From the NCBI GenBank assembly GCA_038207585.1, contig JBBQZP010000035.1:1-35049 (forward strand): 35,049 nucleotides of DNA, given 5' to 3'. The stretch comes from JBBQZP01 sp038207585 (GTDB lineage Bacteria > Pseudomonadota > Alphaproteobacteria > Rhodobacterales > Rhodobacteraceae). This document shows positions 7,210 through 15,911 of this stretch, piece by piece (positions within the stretch are counted from its first letter, which is position 1; every line of letters starts with the position of its first letter). The notes below the pieces were generated by a model. That model was not told the DNA's origin, did not search any database, and saw only the letters and a list, made by a program, of their open reading frames with translations. Made by a program: the position numbers and the translations under genes.

Positions 7210-10101
7210 TCAATCTTCCTGCGAAATGGTAAGCCGCGCGATAAGTCCGGCGGGGTGATACTCGATCTTAGCGCTGCCCTTCGCCGCATGCGTAAAAGTT
7301 GATTCGATAAGCCGCGTGCCGAAACCTGTCCGGACGGGCGGCGCCACTCCGGGACCGCCGGATTCGTGCCAGGTCAGGTCTATGGCGCATGCCCCGCTTT
7401 TCCAGAAGATGTCGACTTTCCCGTTTGGTACGGACAGGGACCCGTACTTTGCGGCATTGGTCGCCAGTTCGTGCAAAACCAGACCCAGCGCGTGGGCATT
7501 ATCGGGCGAAAGCGCAACCTCATCGCCCTTCAGGCGCAACTGCCCCGTCTCGGTCCGAGCATGGGGGCCAACCTGGCTTTGCACCAGATCGGAAAGTTTC
7601 ACGAGGCCGGTGTCGGTGCGGCTAAGAATTTCATGCGCCGCAGCCATCGCCCGCAGACGCCCGGCAAAGGTCGTTTGAAAATCATTGGGGCTTTTGGCAT
7701 GCCGCATCGTATGTGCGGCCATCGCCTGTATCGTGGCCAGCGAGTTTTTGACGCGGTGGTTCAGCTCTTCGATCAGAATCTGCCGGTGTGCCTCGGATTG
7801 TTTCTGGTCAGTCAGATCAACCAGAAAGCTGACGTATTCATCACCCGAGGTTGCAATCTGCGCCGCACTCAGCAGGATCGGGCGGCGCTCTCCGGTCAGA
7901 CTGCGCAAGGTGTATTCCACCGGCGTGACCCGCCCGTTGCGGAAAAGCCGCGTCGTGATCCGGCGTGCAGCCCCCGCGTGGTCCGCATCAAGATGCTGCT
8001 GCCAGCGCCGATCTTCCTGCGCGGCGTCGTTGTCATAACCCAGAAGCTCCAGTGCCGCATCATTGGCCAGCGAGATGGTGCCATCCCTGCGCGACAGAAC
8101 GATGCCCACCTGCGCAATTTCAAGGATCGTGCGGAACCGCGCTTCTGAGGCCTTAAGGGCCGTCACATCGCGGCTGACCCCCACCATCCGCACCGGACCC
8201 TGATCGCCATAAAGATAGGTTCCGCTGGTTTCCACCTCGACAATGCGGCCTGACGGATGCAGCATCCGGTAGGCGCTCGAAAACGGCTTTCCTGATTTCT
8301 TTGCCGCCGCGATGGCCGCTTCAACCCGGTCAATATCTTCGGGGTGAACCCGGATACGCCAAAGATCATAGGTTGGTTGCACCGACCCCACCTCGTAACC
8401 GCAGATCATATAATAATAGTCCGACCACTCCACGCGGGAGGTCGGAAGATCCCAGTCAAACAAGGCCAGTTTGCCCGATTGCGTCGCCAACTCCAGACTG
8501 CGGAGCGAGCTTTTGAGGCTGTTTTCAATGTGCTTGCGCTGGGTAATGTCGACGGCAGAGGGGATAAGGTAGGCGACCCTGCCATCTTCGCCGAAATAGG
8601 GCGAAAGCTGAAAATCAATCGTGATCTCGCTGTCGCCCGCAGCGCGCACGTCCACATCATAGCGCACAGACCGCCCCTTGGCGGCCATGCGCATCGCGTC
8701 GCGCAGACGGTCCTGACGCGCGGTGTTTCCCGCCCACCAGAAACATTCGTGGAACGGCTTTCCGATAAGGTCGGTCCGGTCCAGCCCCGAAAGGGCGATG
8801 GCAGGCTCGTTCGCCTCCAGCAAGATGCCCTCGGGCGACAGAACGCCCACGAACATCACCATCGCATCCATGGTCTTGCGCAGCCGAAGCGCGTTTTCGC
8901 GCAGTGCCGCGGCATAACGCTCGCGTTCGGTCACATCCTGGACCGAAACAAGAATCGATGTGATACTGCCGTCGTCACCGCGAAGCGGCACCCACGTCTG
9001 CAGCCAGACCCGGTCACCCCCTGCGTCTGAGGGGCCTGCGTCTGAAGAAATTGACCCGCGCATTTCGACTGGGCCCACAGCTTTGCCGGTACGCAAGACC
9101 TCGGCCATGATCTTTTCTGCCTGCGGTGCAAATTCGGGAAGCACATCTATAACACGCCGCCCCACGGTTTCGGCAGCCGGCACCCCGTTCACCCGCGCCA
9201 GCGCATCGTTGATCCGAAGGTATTCCAGACCGGGCGTCAGTTGTGCCAGACCGATCGGGGCATGGCGATAAAGCGTCTCTATATCGCTTAGCGTTCGTCC
9301 GATTCTTTCTTGTGACGCCTCCAGTTCCGCGTTCGACGCCTGCAAGGCTTTGTTCATCGCCTGGAGGTCTTCGTTCGACGACTTCAACTTTTCGTTCGCT
9401 GTTTCGAAATCCTGCACCACACGCTCAAGCTCTGCACGGGTGCGCACAAGCTCGGCTTTCAGCTGTTCGACAGGCGCATCCGACAGTGCATCTTTGGTTG
9501 TGACGGCCTGTCGCGTCTGTGTGACATGGCGCGACAGTTCCTTTGCCGCCTTGGCGGGAGACGCGATAAGATCGGCGATGCCGGGCGCACGGTTCTTCCG
9601 GCCAACCTCCGGCAGGGAATCGTCCTGCACCACAACGCGAAACCCACCCTGTGCCGACACCTGCTTCAGTGCCAGCATCGCGTCGGTATCCATGACAGAA
9701 AATGCCACCCCGACCAGCATTTCGCCAAATGCGCGGGACAATGCGTCGACATTGTGCGACATCCGGGCGGCCAAATTGTCTGCTGGCGCGGTATCATCAG
9801 TACTGACTCGCAGATTTTGTCGGTCAATCTCAAGTTTCGCCGCAGAAGACACGACAAGCACATCTCCGCGCTTCAGTTCAACCCCATCGGTGGCTGCGGC
9901 GACGGACAGTCTGGTCAGGGAGGCGAGATCTGAAGGGTGAGTACCGATGCGCAGATCGCCGGGTCGGTCCAGAATAAGAAAGCAAAAATCGGAGGGGTTC
10001 TGCAGGCTGGTCATAAACTCGACGAGTTCACCAGTATCCCCCGGAGGTGCAATCACGACGCAAACGAACGGATCGGTCAAACTGATGTCCTTTTTGTCCA
10101 A
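7210..10101 (-). CDS. Multi-PAS HWE histidine kinase with degenerate CheB-like N-terminus
   Basis: A 963-residue sensor kinase without membrane segments, so probably cytoplasmic. Residues 10-192 follow the CheB methylesterase fold (DGVELKRGDVLVV, then VGVAFSVMDTDAMLALKQVSAQGG), but the GASxGG serine loop reads APPGDTG and the SGxGxDG loop reads SVMDTDA, so catalysis is unlikely. A coiled coil with repeated SNEDLQAMNKALQASNAELE units (213-275) is typical of the segment after CheR in CheB-CheR-PAS fusions, yet no CheR domain is present. Four PAS domains follow (about 275-395, 405-525, 535-650, 652-770). The kinase core has phosphoacceptor His782 in ELNHRVKNSLA, the N-box HELATNAAKYG (877-887), WHE at 911-913 and GFGTRLIE at 926-933, defining the HWE family. 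The start is TTG at 10101 with a weak ribosome binding site. A perfect EcfG-like promoter lies 43 bases upstream. Confidence 0.92.
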   Translation of the reverse strand: MDKKDISLTDPFVCVVIAPPGDTGELVEFMTSLQNPSDFCFLILDRPGDLRIGTHPSDLASLTRLSVAAATDGVELKRGDVLVVSSAAKLEIDRQNLRVSTDDTAPADNLAARMSHNVDALSRAFGEMLVGVAFSVMDTDAMLALKQVSAQGGFRVVVQDDSLPEVGRKNRAPGIADLIASPAKAAKELSRHVTQTRQAVTTKDALSDAPVEQLKAELVRTRAELERVVQDFETANEKLKSSNEDLQAMNKALQASNAELEASQERIGRTLSDIETLYRHAPIGLAQLTPGLEYLRINDALARVNGVPAAETVGRRVIDVLPEFAPQAEKIMAEVLRTGKAVGPVEMRGSISSDAGPSDAGGDRVWLQTWVPLRGDDGSITSILVSVQDVTERERYAAALRENALRLRKTMDAMVMFVGVLSPEGILLEANEPAIALSGLDRTDLIGKPFHECFWWAGNTARQDRLRDAMRMAAKGRSVRYDVDVRAAGDSEITIDFQLSPYFGEDGRVAYLIPSAVDITQRKHIENSLKSSLRSLELATQSGKLALFDWDLPTSRVEWSDYYYMICGYEVGSVQPTYDLWRIRVHPEDIDRVEAAIAAAKKSGKPFSSAYRMLHPSGRIVEVETSGTYLYGDQGPVRMVGVSRDVTALKASEARFRTILEIAQVGIVLSRRDGTISLANDAALELLGYDNDAAQEDRRWQQHLDADHAGAARRITTRLFRNGRVTPVEYTLRSLTGERRPILLSAAQIATSGDEYVSFLVDLTDQKQSEAHRQILIEELNHRVKNSLATIQAMAAHTMRHAKSPNDFQTTFAGRLRAMAAAHEILSRTDTGLVKLSDLVQSQVGPHARTETGQLRLKGDEVALSPDNAHALGLVLHELATNAAKYGSLSVPNGKVDIFWKSGACAIDLTWHESGGPGVAPPVRTGFGTRLIESTFTHAAKGSAKIEYHPAGLIARLTISQED

Positions 10102-10143
10102 TGCGCACTCGATTCAACCATCCCGAACAGCAAAATGCAAACC

Positions 10144-10168
10144 AACGTATTTGGTTCCGTCCTGTTCC
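10144..10168 (-). promoter_or_regulatory. EcfG-like promoter of the kinase-regulator operon (GGAAC-N16-CGTT)
   Basis: The minus strand reads GGAAC (10168-10164), 16 bases, then CGTT (10147-10144), a perfect consensus match 43 bases before the kinase start. A second GGAAC lies inside the spacer but has no partner at the right distance. Confidence 0.8.
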
Positions 10169-10256
10169 TGAAAAAATTATTTTCTTTCACAATGCCTATT
10201 TTGGCGGCCGGGGCGATCGTGTACCCCGCCCGCCGCTTCGGTCTTGGCTTGCCCGA

Positions 10257-10553
10257 TCAGTGCTCGTGTTCGGGAAACGCTTTCAAATCGTCCTTGGTCA
10301 TCATTGTAGTGGCATGGACGGTGCCGTCCTCATCGCGCATCACATCCAGACGTGACAGGTCCAGTGCGACGGGTTTTGCGCCGATGCCCAGAAATCCGCC
10401 CACATCAATCACCGCCTTGGAGAAAGCGCCGGTGCCGTGCAGATGCGAGATCGTGCCGATTGTCTCATCCTGCGGGCCATAAACAGTGGCGCCGGCAAGG
10501 TTGCTTTCGTTCAATTCCTCGGGGTCGAGGCGGGGGTGCAAAGCATGATCCAT
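10257..10553 (-). CDS. Small cytoplasmic PRC-barrel protein
   Basis: A 98-residue protein that is essentially one PRC-barrel domain: NLAGATVYGPQDETIGTISHL at about 19-39, then VIDVGGFLGIGAKPVAL, the signature shared with the two PRC barrels of the protein at 19137-20096. PRC barrels are small beta barrels found in photosynthetic reaction centre H subunits, RimM and many stress-linked proteins; the role here is unknown. ATG 10553 is chosen because AAGGAG lies 7 bases upstream; the longer frame to 10646 would cover the promoter. There is no signal peptide. An EcfG-like promoter at 10600-10624 suggests general-stress control. Confidence 0.88.
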   Translation of the reverse strand: MDHALHPRLDPEELNESNLAGATVYGPQDETIGTISHLHGTGAFSKAVIDVGGFLGIGAKPVALDLSRLDVMRDEDGTVHATTMMTKDDLKAFPEHEH

Positions 10554-10599
10554 GATGTCTCTCCTTTTGCTGGATACGAGCCACAGGCTCTGCAGACAA

Positions 10600-10624
10600 A
10601 ACCCCCGAACCGGGCGAAAGTTCC
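10600..10624 (-). promoter_or_regulatory. EcfG-like promoter of the PRC-barrel gene (GGAAC-N16-GGTT)
   Basis: The minus strand reads GGAAC (10624-10620), 17 bases, then GTT (10602-10600). The base before GTT is G rather than the usual C. It lies 47 bases before the ATG. The same GGTT variant occurs at two other promoters in this window. Confidence 0.65.
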
Positions 10625-10685
10625 TGAAATTGCAAGGGACAGGCAAAGGATCGCCGGTAAACCGGCTTGCATCGGGGACAGTCGA

Positions 10686-12758
10686 TCAAGCGTTGAAAAT
10701 CATCACCGACTGGCCCGGAACCAGTGACGTTCCATCTTGCGGCACCGGGTCATTTTGCGGCTGTTCCTCGGTTGCAATGCGGCACGCCCACCGCCCCTTC
10801 GGAAAGGTGAATTCCGCATCGTCGCCGGCATTCAGGCAAACCAGAAACGCGGCCCCGTCGGGTTGAGTCAGTTTCAGGGCAAAAAGCGAAAGCCCGGCAT
10901 TGGACCAATCTTCGTCGGTCATCGCGCGGCCTGCCGGATGCAGCCATTCCACCTGCGGCGCGGCCTCATCGCCATCGCCCGGTGCATGGGCGAACCGTCC
11001 CTGCGCCAGCCCTGCGTCATGGCGGAAGGTTGCCAGCGCCGATATCAGATCAATCAGGTCCTGCCGCGGTGCGGACCAGTCCAGCCATGCAACCTCGTTA
11101 TCCTGACAATAGGCGTTGTTGTTGCCGCCCTGCGAATGCCCGATCTCGTCGCCTGCAAGCAGCATTGGTACGCCTTGGCTTATCATCAGCGTGGCCAGCA
11201 TCGCCTTCATGCGGCGGGTGCGGGCATCCAGAATGGCCTGATCGTCGGTCGGGCCCTCGGCGCCCATGTTGTGCGACAGGTTATGATCATGCCCATCGGC
11301 CCCGCCCTCGCCGTTCGCGTCATTATGCTTGGCATCGTAAGATACCGTATCGGCCAGCGTGAAACCATCATGCGCCGCAATGAAATTGACCGAACTGGTC
11401 GCCGGTCTGCGTGAGTGATAAAATTGTGTGGGCGAGCCAAGAAGGCGCTGCGCCAACCGGCCCGTCTGCCCCGGATCGCGCCGCCAGAAAGCGCGGATAT
11501 CATCGCGCGCCTTGTCGTTCCATTCGCGGAACGGCCAGGGAAAGCCGCCAACCTGATAGCCGCCTTCGCCGATATCCCACGGTTCGGCGATCAGCTTTAC
11601 ACTGCGCAAAACCGGGTCTTGCCGGATTGCGTTCAGAAACGCGCCGTCGCGTTCAAACCCCGTGCTTTCGCGACCAAGGGTCGAGGCAAGGTCAAAGCGG
11701 AACCCGTCAACATGCATGACCTGAACCCAATAGCGCAGGCTGTCCAGCACCAGCCGCAGCACCATCGGATGCGCCACGTTCAGCGTGTTGTCGGTGCCGG
11801 TGGTATCAAAGCTGTGGCGCGGATTTTCGGGCGAGAGCAGGTAGTAAGAGGCGTTGTCGATGCCGCGGAATGACAGGGTCGGGCCCATCTCGTTGCCCTC
11901 GGCGGTGTGGTTGTAGACGACATCCAGAATGACCTCGATCCCGGCCTTGTGCAGCCGCTTGATCGCGGCCTTCATCTCGCGCGCCTGACCAGACCGGAGA
12001 TAAGGCGCATAAGGTGCAAAGAATGCCAGCGTGTTGTAGCCCCAGTAATTCGTCAGCCCCTTTTCCTGCAAATGCCGGTCCTGCGCAAAGAAATGCACCG
12101 GCAAAAGCTCAATTGCTGTCACACCCAGACGGTGCAGATGGTCGATCACCGCATCCGACCCAAGGCCCGCGAATGTGCCCCGATCAGCCTCGGGCACTCC
12201 GGGGTGAAGCTGGGTCAGGCCTTTGACATGAGCCTCGTAAATAAACGTGTCTTCCCACCGATGCGACAGGGCACGGTCGGCCTCCCAATCGAAATCGGGG
12301 TCTACGACCACGGCTTTTGGCATGAATTTCGCGCTGTCACGACCGTCCACTGCCAGATCGTCGCTGCCGATCGGATAACCGAACAGCGCATCATCCCAGA
12401 CCAGACCACCGCGCAATTCACGGGCATAGGGGTCCAGCAAGAGTTTGGCGGGGTTGAAGCGGTGGCCGTCCTCGGGGGCATGCGGGCCATGCACGCGGTA
12501 GCCGTAAACCTGACCCTCACCGATACCGGGCAGATAGCCGAACCAGATGCCGCCCTCATGCGCGGGTAGAGCAAGGCGGTGCAGTTCCGTATTGCCGGTA
12601 TCGTCGAAAAGGCACAACTCAACCTTCGTCGCATGATCGGAAAAGAGCGCAAAATTCGTACCATCGCCGTCCACTTCTGCGCCCAGAGAAGTGGACCGGG
12701 CCTTGGCCATGTCGAACGGTTGTGCTTTTTCCGACGTCGGCCGAAGGGTTTTTTGCAT
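10686..12758 (-). CDS. glgX: Glycogen debranching enzyme (GlgX type)
   Basis: This GH13 isoamylase-type enzyme hydrolyses alpha-1,6 branches of phosphorylase-trimmed glycogen and releases short malto-oligosaccharides that can feed TreY. The 690-residue product has an N-terminal CBM48-like part (about 20-110, VDGDGTNFALFSDHATKVELCLFD) and a catalytic barrel with NYWGYNTLAFFAPY (237-250), VILDVVYNHTAEGN (276-289), nucleophile Asp356 in DGFRFDLAS, acid/base Glu392 in LIAEPWD and Asp464 in AAHDGFTL. The characteristic GlgX stretch of about 470-500 (SYDAKHNDANGEGGADGHDHN) is present. ATG 12758 directly abuts the glgC stop (TAGATG), and AAGGGG lies 10 bases upstream inside glgC, indicating translational coupling. 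Confidence 0.95.
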   Translation of the reverse strand: MQKTLRPTSEKAQPFDMAKARSTSLGAEVDGDGTNFALFSDHATKVELCLFDDTGNTELHRLALPAHEGGIWFGYLPGIGEGQVYGYRVHGPHAPEDGHRFNPAKLLLDPYARELRGGLVWDDALFGYPIGSDDLAVDGRDSAKFMPKAVVVDPDFDWEADRALSHRWEDTFIYEAHVKGLTQLHPGVPEADRGTFAGLGSDAVIDHLHRLGVTAIELLPVHFFAQDRHLQEKGLTNYWGYNTLAFFAPYAPYLRSGQAREMKAAIKRLHKAGIEVILDVVYNHTAEGNEMGPTLSFRGIDNASYYLLSPENPRHSFDTTGTDNTLNVAHPMVLRLVLDSLRYWVQVMHVDGFRFDLASTLGRESTGFERDGAFLNAIRQDPVLRSVKLIAEPWDIGEGGYQVGGFPWPFREWNDKARDDIRAFWRRDPGQTGRLAQRLLGSPTQFYHSRRPATSSVNFIAAHDGFTLADTVSYDAKHNDANGEGGADGHDHNLSHNMGAEGPTDDQAILDARTRRMKAMLATLMISQGVPMLLAGDEIGHSQGGNNNAYCQDNEVAWLDWSAPRQDLIDLISALATFRHDAGLAQGRFAHAPGDGDEAAPQVEWLHPAGRAMTDEDWSNAGLSLFALKLTQPDGAAFLVCLNAGDDAEFTFPKGRWACRIATEEQPQNDPVPQDGTSLVPGQSVMIFNA

Positions 12759-13931
12759 CTAGATCAGGCCCCTTGGGGAAAAGTTGTGAAGCGTAAGTGA
12801 GAAAAGCCCTCTCGACCGGACGGCTGCACGCTGCGCCAGCATGTCGGCGGTCACAAGGACCGTGCCGCCATCGGCCACGCGGAACCAACGGCGATCTTCG
12901 TCGCGGTCATGGCCGATGGACAGACCTGCCGGAACATGCGCACCCGCCGCAACGATCACCTTGCGCAGACGCGCTCCGGGGGCCACGCGTGCGCCGGGCA
13001 GGATCACGTTGCCATCGCCGCTGTGCGATTTCAGCCCGCCTTGGGGGGTGTCACGCCCGGGGCGGGGCAAGGCGCAGGGTGCAGCATCCGCCATGAAGTC
13101 AAGCTGCGCCAGACGGTAGGCATCAAGCGTGCCGACATCGCGCCAATAGGGCGCTGCGCTGTCGCAGGTGGCACGCCGGAACACCTGCGCACCGCCCTCA
13201 TCTACAGCCGCCGGAACTATATCATGGCCGAAGTCGTGCCCTGATGCGGGGTTGCGTGCGTCGTCTTGCAAGCGCCGCCGAAGCCACGCCCAGTCAAACA
13301 CATAGATCCCCATGCTGACCAGAGCCTGATCGGGGTTGCCGACCATCGCCGGGGGATGCGCCGGTTTTTCCAGAAACCGCGTGATAGCACCCGTGCTATC
13401 TGCATCAATCACGCCAAATCCTGCCGCCGTTGCCACCGGCACGCAATCGGCGGCAACGGTGACGCTTTTGCCCGATGCAAGATGGTGCGCAATCATCGGG
13501 GCGTAATCCATGTCGTAGACATGATCGGCGGCCAGCACCAGAACGGTCGTGGCACCCGATGCGTCAATCTCGGCGGCGTTGGCATGCACGGCGGCTGCGG
13601 TGCCGCAATAGCCGTCGCGATTCCCGGTCACGCGCCGCCCTTCACGCAAGCGCAGGCCTGCAGACGGAAAGCTGCCGCTCCAGACGCCGGCCAGATGATC
13701 ATGCAGCGTTTCTGGGCGATACTGGGTGGCCACGATCATACGCCGCAACCCCGACCGCACGACATTTGCCATCGTGAAATCGACGATCCGGTGCTGTCCG
13801 GCAAAGGGCACTGCGGGCTTGCAAGTGCGCGCTGTCAACTCGTGCAGCCGCGAACCGCGCCCTCCGGCCAGCAGAACCGTCATGGTCTGCGAAACCTCGG
13901 GTAGGGGTAGGGATGGGCCGGCGAGTGGCAT
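12759..13931 (-). CDS. glgC: Glucose-1-phosphate adenylyltransferase (GlgC)
   Basis: GlgC makes ADP-glucose from ATP and glucose-1-phosphate, the committed step of bacterial glycogen synthesis. The 390-residue product has the nucleotide-binding motif LAGGRGSRLHELTARTCKPA (21-40), YCGTAAAV (108-115), AADHVYDMDY (134-143), the glucose-1-phosphate-binding segment ending FLEKP (186-190), and YWRDVGTLDAYRLAQLDF, followed by a left-handed beta-helix-like C-terminus. It is somewhat shorter than the usual 410-430 residues, so allosteric properties may differ. ATG 13931 has GGAG 7 bases upstream. It lies 66 bases downstream of treZ and has its own EcfG-like promoter. No glgA, glgB or glgP is in the window. 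Confidence 0.92.
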   Translation of the reverse strand: MPLAGPSLPLPEVSQTMTVLLAGGRGSRLHELTARTCKPAVPFAGQHRIVDFTMANVVRSGLRRMIVATQYRPETLHDHLAGVWSGSFPSAGLRLREGRRVTGNRDGYCGTAAAVHANAAEIDASGATTVLVLAADHVYDMDYAPMIAHHLASGKSVTVAADCVPVATAAGFGVIDADSTGAITRFLEKPAHPPAMVGNPDQALVSMGIYVFDWAWLRRRLQDDARNPASGHDFGHDIVPAAVDEGGAQVFRRATCDSAAPYWRDVGTLDAYRLAQLDFMADAAPCALPRPGRDTPQGGLKSHSGDGNVILPGARVAPGARLRKVIVAAGAHVPAGLSIGHDRDEDRRWFRVADGGTVLVTADMLAQRAAVRSRGLFSLTLHNFSPRGLI

Positions 13932-13960
13932 CGTTCTGCTCCGTCAAGGTGTGCCTGAAA

Positions 13961-13985
13961 AACGCAGATGGGGCCAATTGGTTCC
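13961..13985 (-). promoter_or_regulatory. EcfG-like promoter of glgC-glgX (GGAAC-N16-CGTT)
   Basis: The minus strand reads GGAAC (13985-13981), 16 bases, then CGTT (13964-13961), a perfect consensus match in the 66-base gap between treZ and glgC, ending 30 bases before the glgC ATG. Confidence 0.8.
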
Positions 13986-13997
13986 CTGTTAAACCGC

Positions 13998-15734
13998 TTA
14001 ACGCTGCAAGGTGACGGCAATCGAAAAGCGGTCGTGCGCCGTATCACCTATGCCGAACATTGGCTCGGAAACAGCGGGCGTTTCACTGTGCGCAGCCCCT
14101 AGCGAAAGCCAGACTTCTACCGTTCCATCCCGGTATGGCCAGCGTATATGCAGATTGCGCGGGCCGGTCTGCCGGGCCGAGGCGCGACCCGCCGTGCCCG
14201 ACCGATAGACTGGCAACAGTCGGGTCCGGCGCAGCGTCAGAAGCTGGCGCGTCAGATCAAGCCAGCCCCGCGCCCGGCCATCATCGGCCCAGCCAAGGCG
14301 CGAGATGTCGCGTTCCGCCGCACTGGTCGGATCGGGCAGGTCTTCGGCGGCAAAGCCGGTAAAGGCCGCCATTTCACGCCGCCGCCCATCACGGACCATG
14401 CGCCCCAGTGGGCCGTCGTAATCGGAAAAATAGCGGAACGGGGCCGTTTCCCCCCGTTCCTCGCCCATGAACAGCATCGGCGTCGCCGGACTGGTCAGCA
14501 ACAGCGCATGAGCCACCCGCGCCGCATCATCCCCGACCAGCGATACCAGCCTTTCGCCCATCGCCCGGTTTCCCACCTGATCATGGGTCTGGTTGGCGTT
14601 GACAAAGAAATCCTGCGGCAGATGCGCCGAGGGCTGGCCTTGCCGCACGTCCTGCCCCTGACCCGCAAAGCCTTCGGTCAAAGCGCGCGCCAGATCGCCC
14701 AAGGGATCAGCAGCGAAGGGGGCATAATACCCCTCTGCCTCTCCGGTCAGCAGGACGTGCAGCGCGTGGTGGTAATCGTCGTTCCACTGGCCGTCGATCA
14801 GATCCTGTTCGCGCAGTGACGCATCGTTACGCTCATCCTCGGTCACCAGATGGATGGGCCGGTTGAATCCGGCGCTGCGGATGGATTGCGTGACTTCCTT
14901 TAGAATATGGGGATCACTTTTGTCGTGCATCTGGTGCACGGCATCTATCCGCAGGCCGTCAAGCCGGTAATCCGTCAACCACATCAGGGCACATTCGGTG
15001 AAATAGCTGCGCACGCCGGGGCGTTCAAACGCGAAACCCGACCCCCAGGGCGTTGAAATCGAGCCGGTGAATTCGGGAGTATAGGCCAGAACGGCTGCAT
15101 CCTGCGGCCCGAAATGGTTGAACACCACATCCAGCAGCACGCAAAGCCCAAGCGCGTGGGCCCGGTCGATAAAGGCGCGCATCTCGTCGGGCGCGCCATA
15201 GGCGGGGTGCGGGGCAAAGGGCAAAACCCCGTCATACCCCCAGCCGAACCGGCCCGGAGCATGGGCCACCGGCATCAAGTCGATCGCCGTGATGCCCGCG
15301 TCGGCCACTTCCTGCAGCTTGTCCATTGCTGATCGAAATGTGCCTTGCGGTGTAAAGGTGCCGATGTGAACCTCCAGGATCACCAGATCGCGCCACGGTC
15401 TGCCACGCCAGTCGGTCTGCCAAGGGTACGCGCCGGGGTCGTGCAGTACCGACGCGCCGTCAATCGCCCCCGCCTGCGCGCGTGCCGCCGGGTCGTGCAT
15501 CTGCACGCCGTCAACGGCAAAGCTGTAGCGGTTGCCCACATTCGCCCGCGCCTGAGCTGTCCAGAACCCGTCACCGTCCTGCACCATCGCCAGTTCGTGC
15601 CCCGCCACCAGCGCCGTGACCTGATGCGCCGAAGGGGCCCAGAGGTGCAGCGCCCAGTCGTCCGGCCCCAGCCGGATCGCCCCCCATCGACAGTCGGCGG
15701 GGGCTAAAGCTGCGACTTTGGCTTTGTCTGTCAA
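13998..15734 (-). CDS. treZ: Malto-oligosyltrehalose trehalohydrolase (TreZ)
   Basis: This GH13 enzyme releases trehalose from the maltooligosyl trehalose made by TreY. The start is a TTG at 15734: AAAGGAG lies 7 bases upstream, and the 18 residues that a start at 15788 would add are not family-like and would overlap the promoter. The 578-residue product has an N-terminal CBM48-like domain (about 10-90), LEVHIGTFTPQGTF near 120-133, VLLDVVFNHFGPQ near 200-212, nucleophile Asp264 in DGLRIDAVH, acid/base Glu299 in LVTEDERND and Asp385 in THDQVGNR. Length is normal. It is the first gene of the treZ, glgC, glgX run, with a weaker EcfG-like promoter 41 bases upstream. Confidence 0.95.
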   Translation of the reverse strand: MTDKAKVAALAPADCRWGAIRLGPDDWALHLWAPSAHQVTALVAGHELAMVQDGDGFWTAQARANVGNRYSFAVDGVQMHDPAARAQAGAIDGASVLHDPGAYPWQTDWRGRPWRDLVILEVHIGTFTPQGTFRSAMDKLQEVADAGITAIDLMPVAHAPGRFGWGYDGVLPFAPHPAYGAPDEMRAFIDRAHALGLCVLLDVVFNHFGPQDAAVLAYTPEFTGSISTPWGSGFAFERPGVRSYFTECALMWLTDYRLDGLRIDAVHQMHDKSDPHILKEVTQSIRSAGFNRPIHLVTEDERNDASLREQDLIDGQWNDDYHHALHVLLTGEAEGYYAPFAADPLGDLARALTEGFAGQGQDVRQGQPSAHLPQDFFVNANQTHDQVGNRAMGERLVSLVGDDAARVAHALLLTSPATPMLFMGEERGETAPFRYFSDYDGPLGRMVRDGRRREMAAFTGFAAEDLPDPTSAAERDISRLGWADDGRARGWLDLTRQLLTLRRTRLLPVYRSGTAGRASARQTGPRNLHIRWPYRDGTVEVWLSLGAAHSETPAVSEPMFGIGDTAHDRFSIAVTLQR

Positions 15735-15774
15735 GGTGGCGCTCCTTTCGCTAGATCGTCGGCTTGCATAGCAG

Positions 15775-15800
15775 AACAGCGCAGGCACGGCACCGGTTCC
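15775..15800 (-). promoter_or_regulatory. Possible EcfG-like promoter of treZ (GGAAC-N17-TGTT)
   Basis: The minus strand reads GGAAC (15800-15796), 18 bases, then GTT (15777-15775). The -10 reads TGTT instead of CGTT and the spacing is at the long end. It lies 41 bases before the TTG start and is divergent from the promoter of the glucose dehydrogenase gene. Confidence 0.5.
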
Positions 15801-15827
15801 GGCTTTGACCAGTGTGCAATCCTGCCC

Positions 15828-15839
15828 TTTTGGCCAAAA
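15828..15839. promoter_or_regulatory. 12-bp perfect palindrome TTTTGGCCAAAA
   Basis: A perfect palindrome sits between the two divergent EcfG-like promoters, 3 bases before the -35 of the glucose dehydrogenase promoter. It could be an operator for a dimeric regulator; no regulator is known. Confidence 0.35.
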
Positions 15840-15842
15840 CTC

Positions 15843-15868
15843 GGAACTTTGCGCGATCCGTCTGCGTT
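15843..15868 (+). promoter_or_regulatory. EcfG-like promoter of the glucose dehydrogenase (GGAAC-N17-CGTT)
   Basis: The plus strand reads GGAAC (15843-15847), 17 bases, then CGTT (15865-15868), ending 44 bases before the ATG at 15912. Confidence 0.7.
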
Positions 15869-15911
15869 CTGCCCCTCAAGGGCAAACGCAATTCAGACTT
15901 TGGAGACGGTC

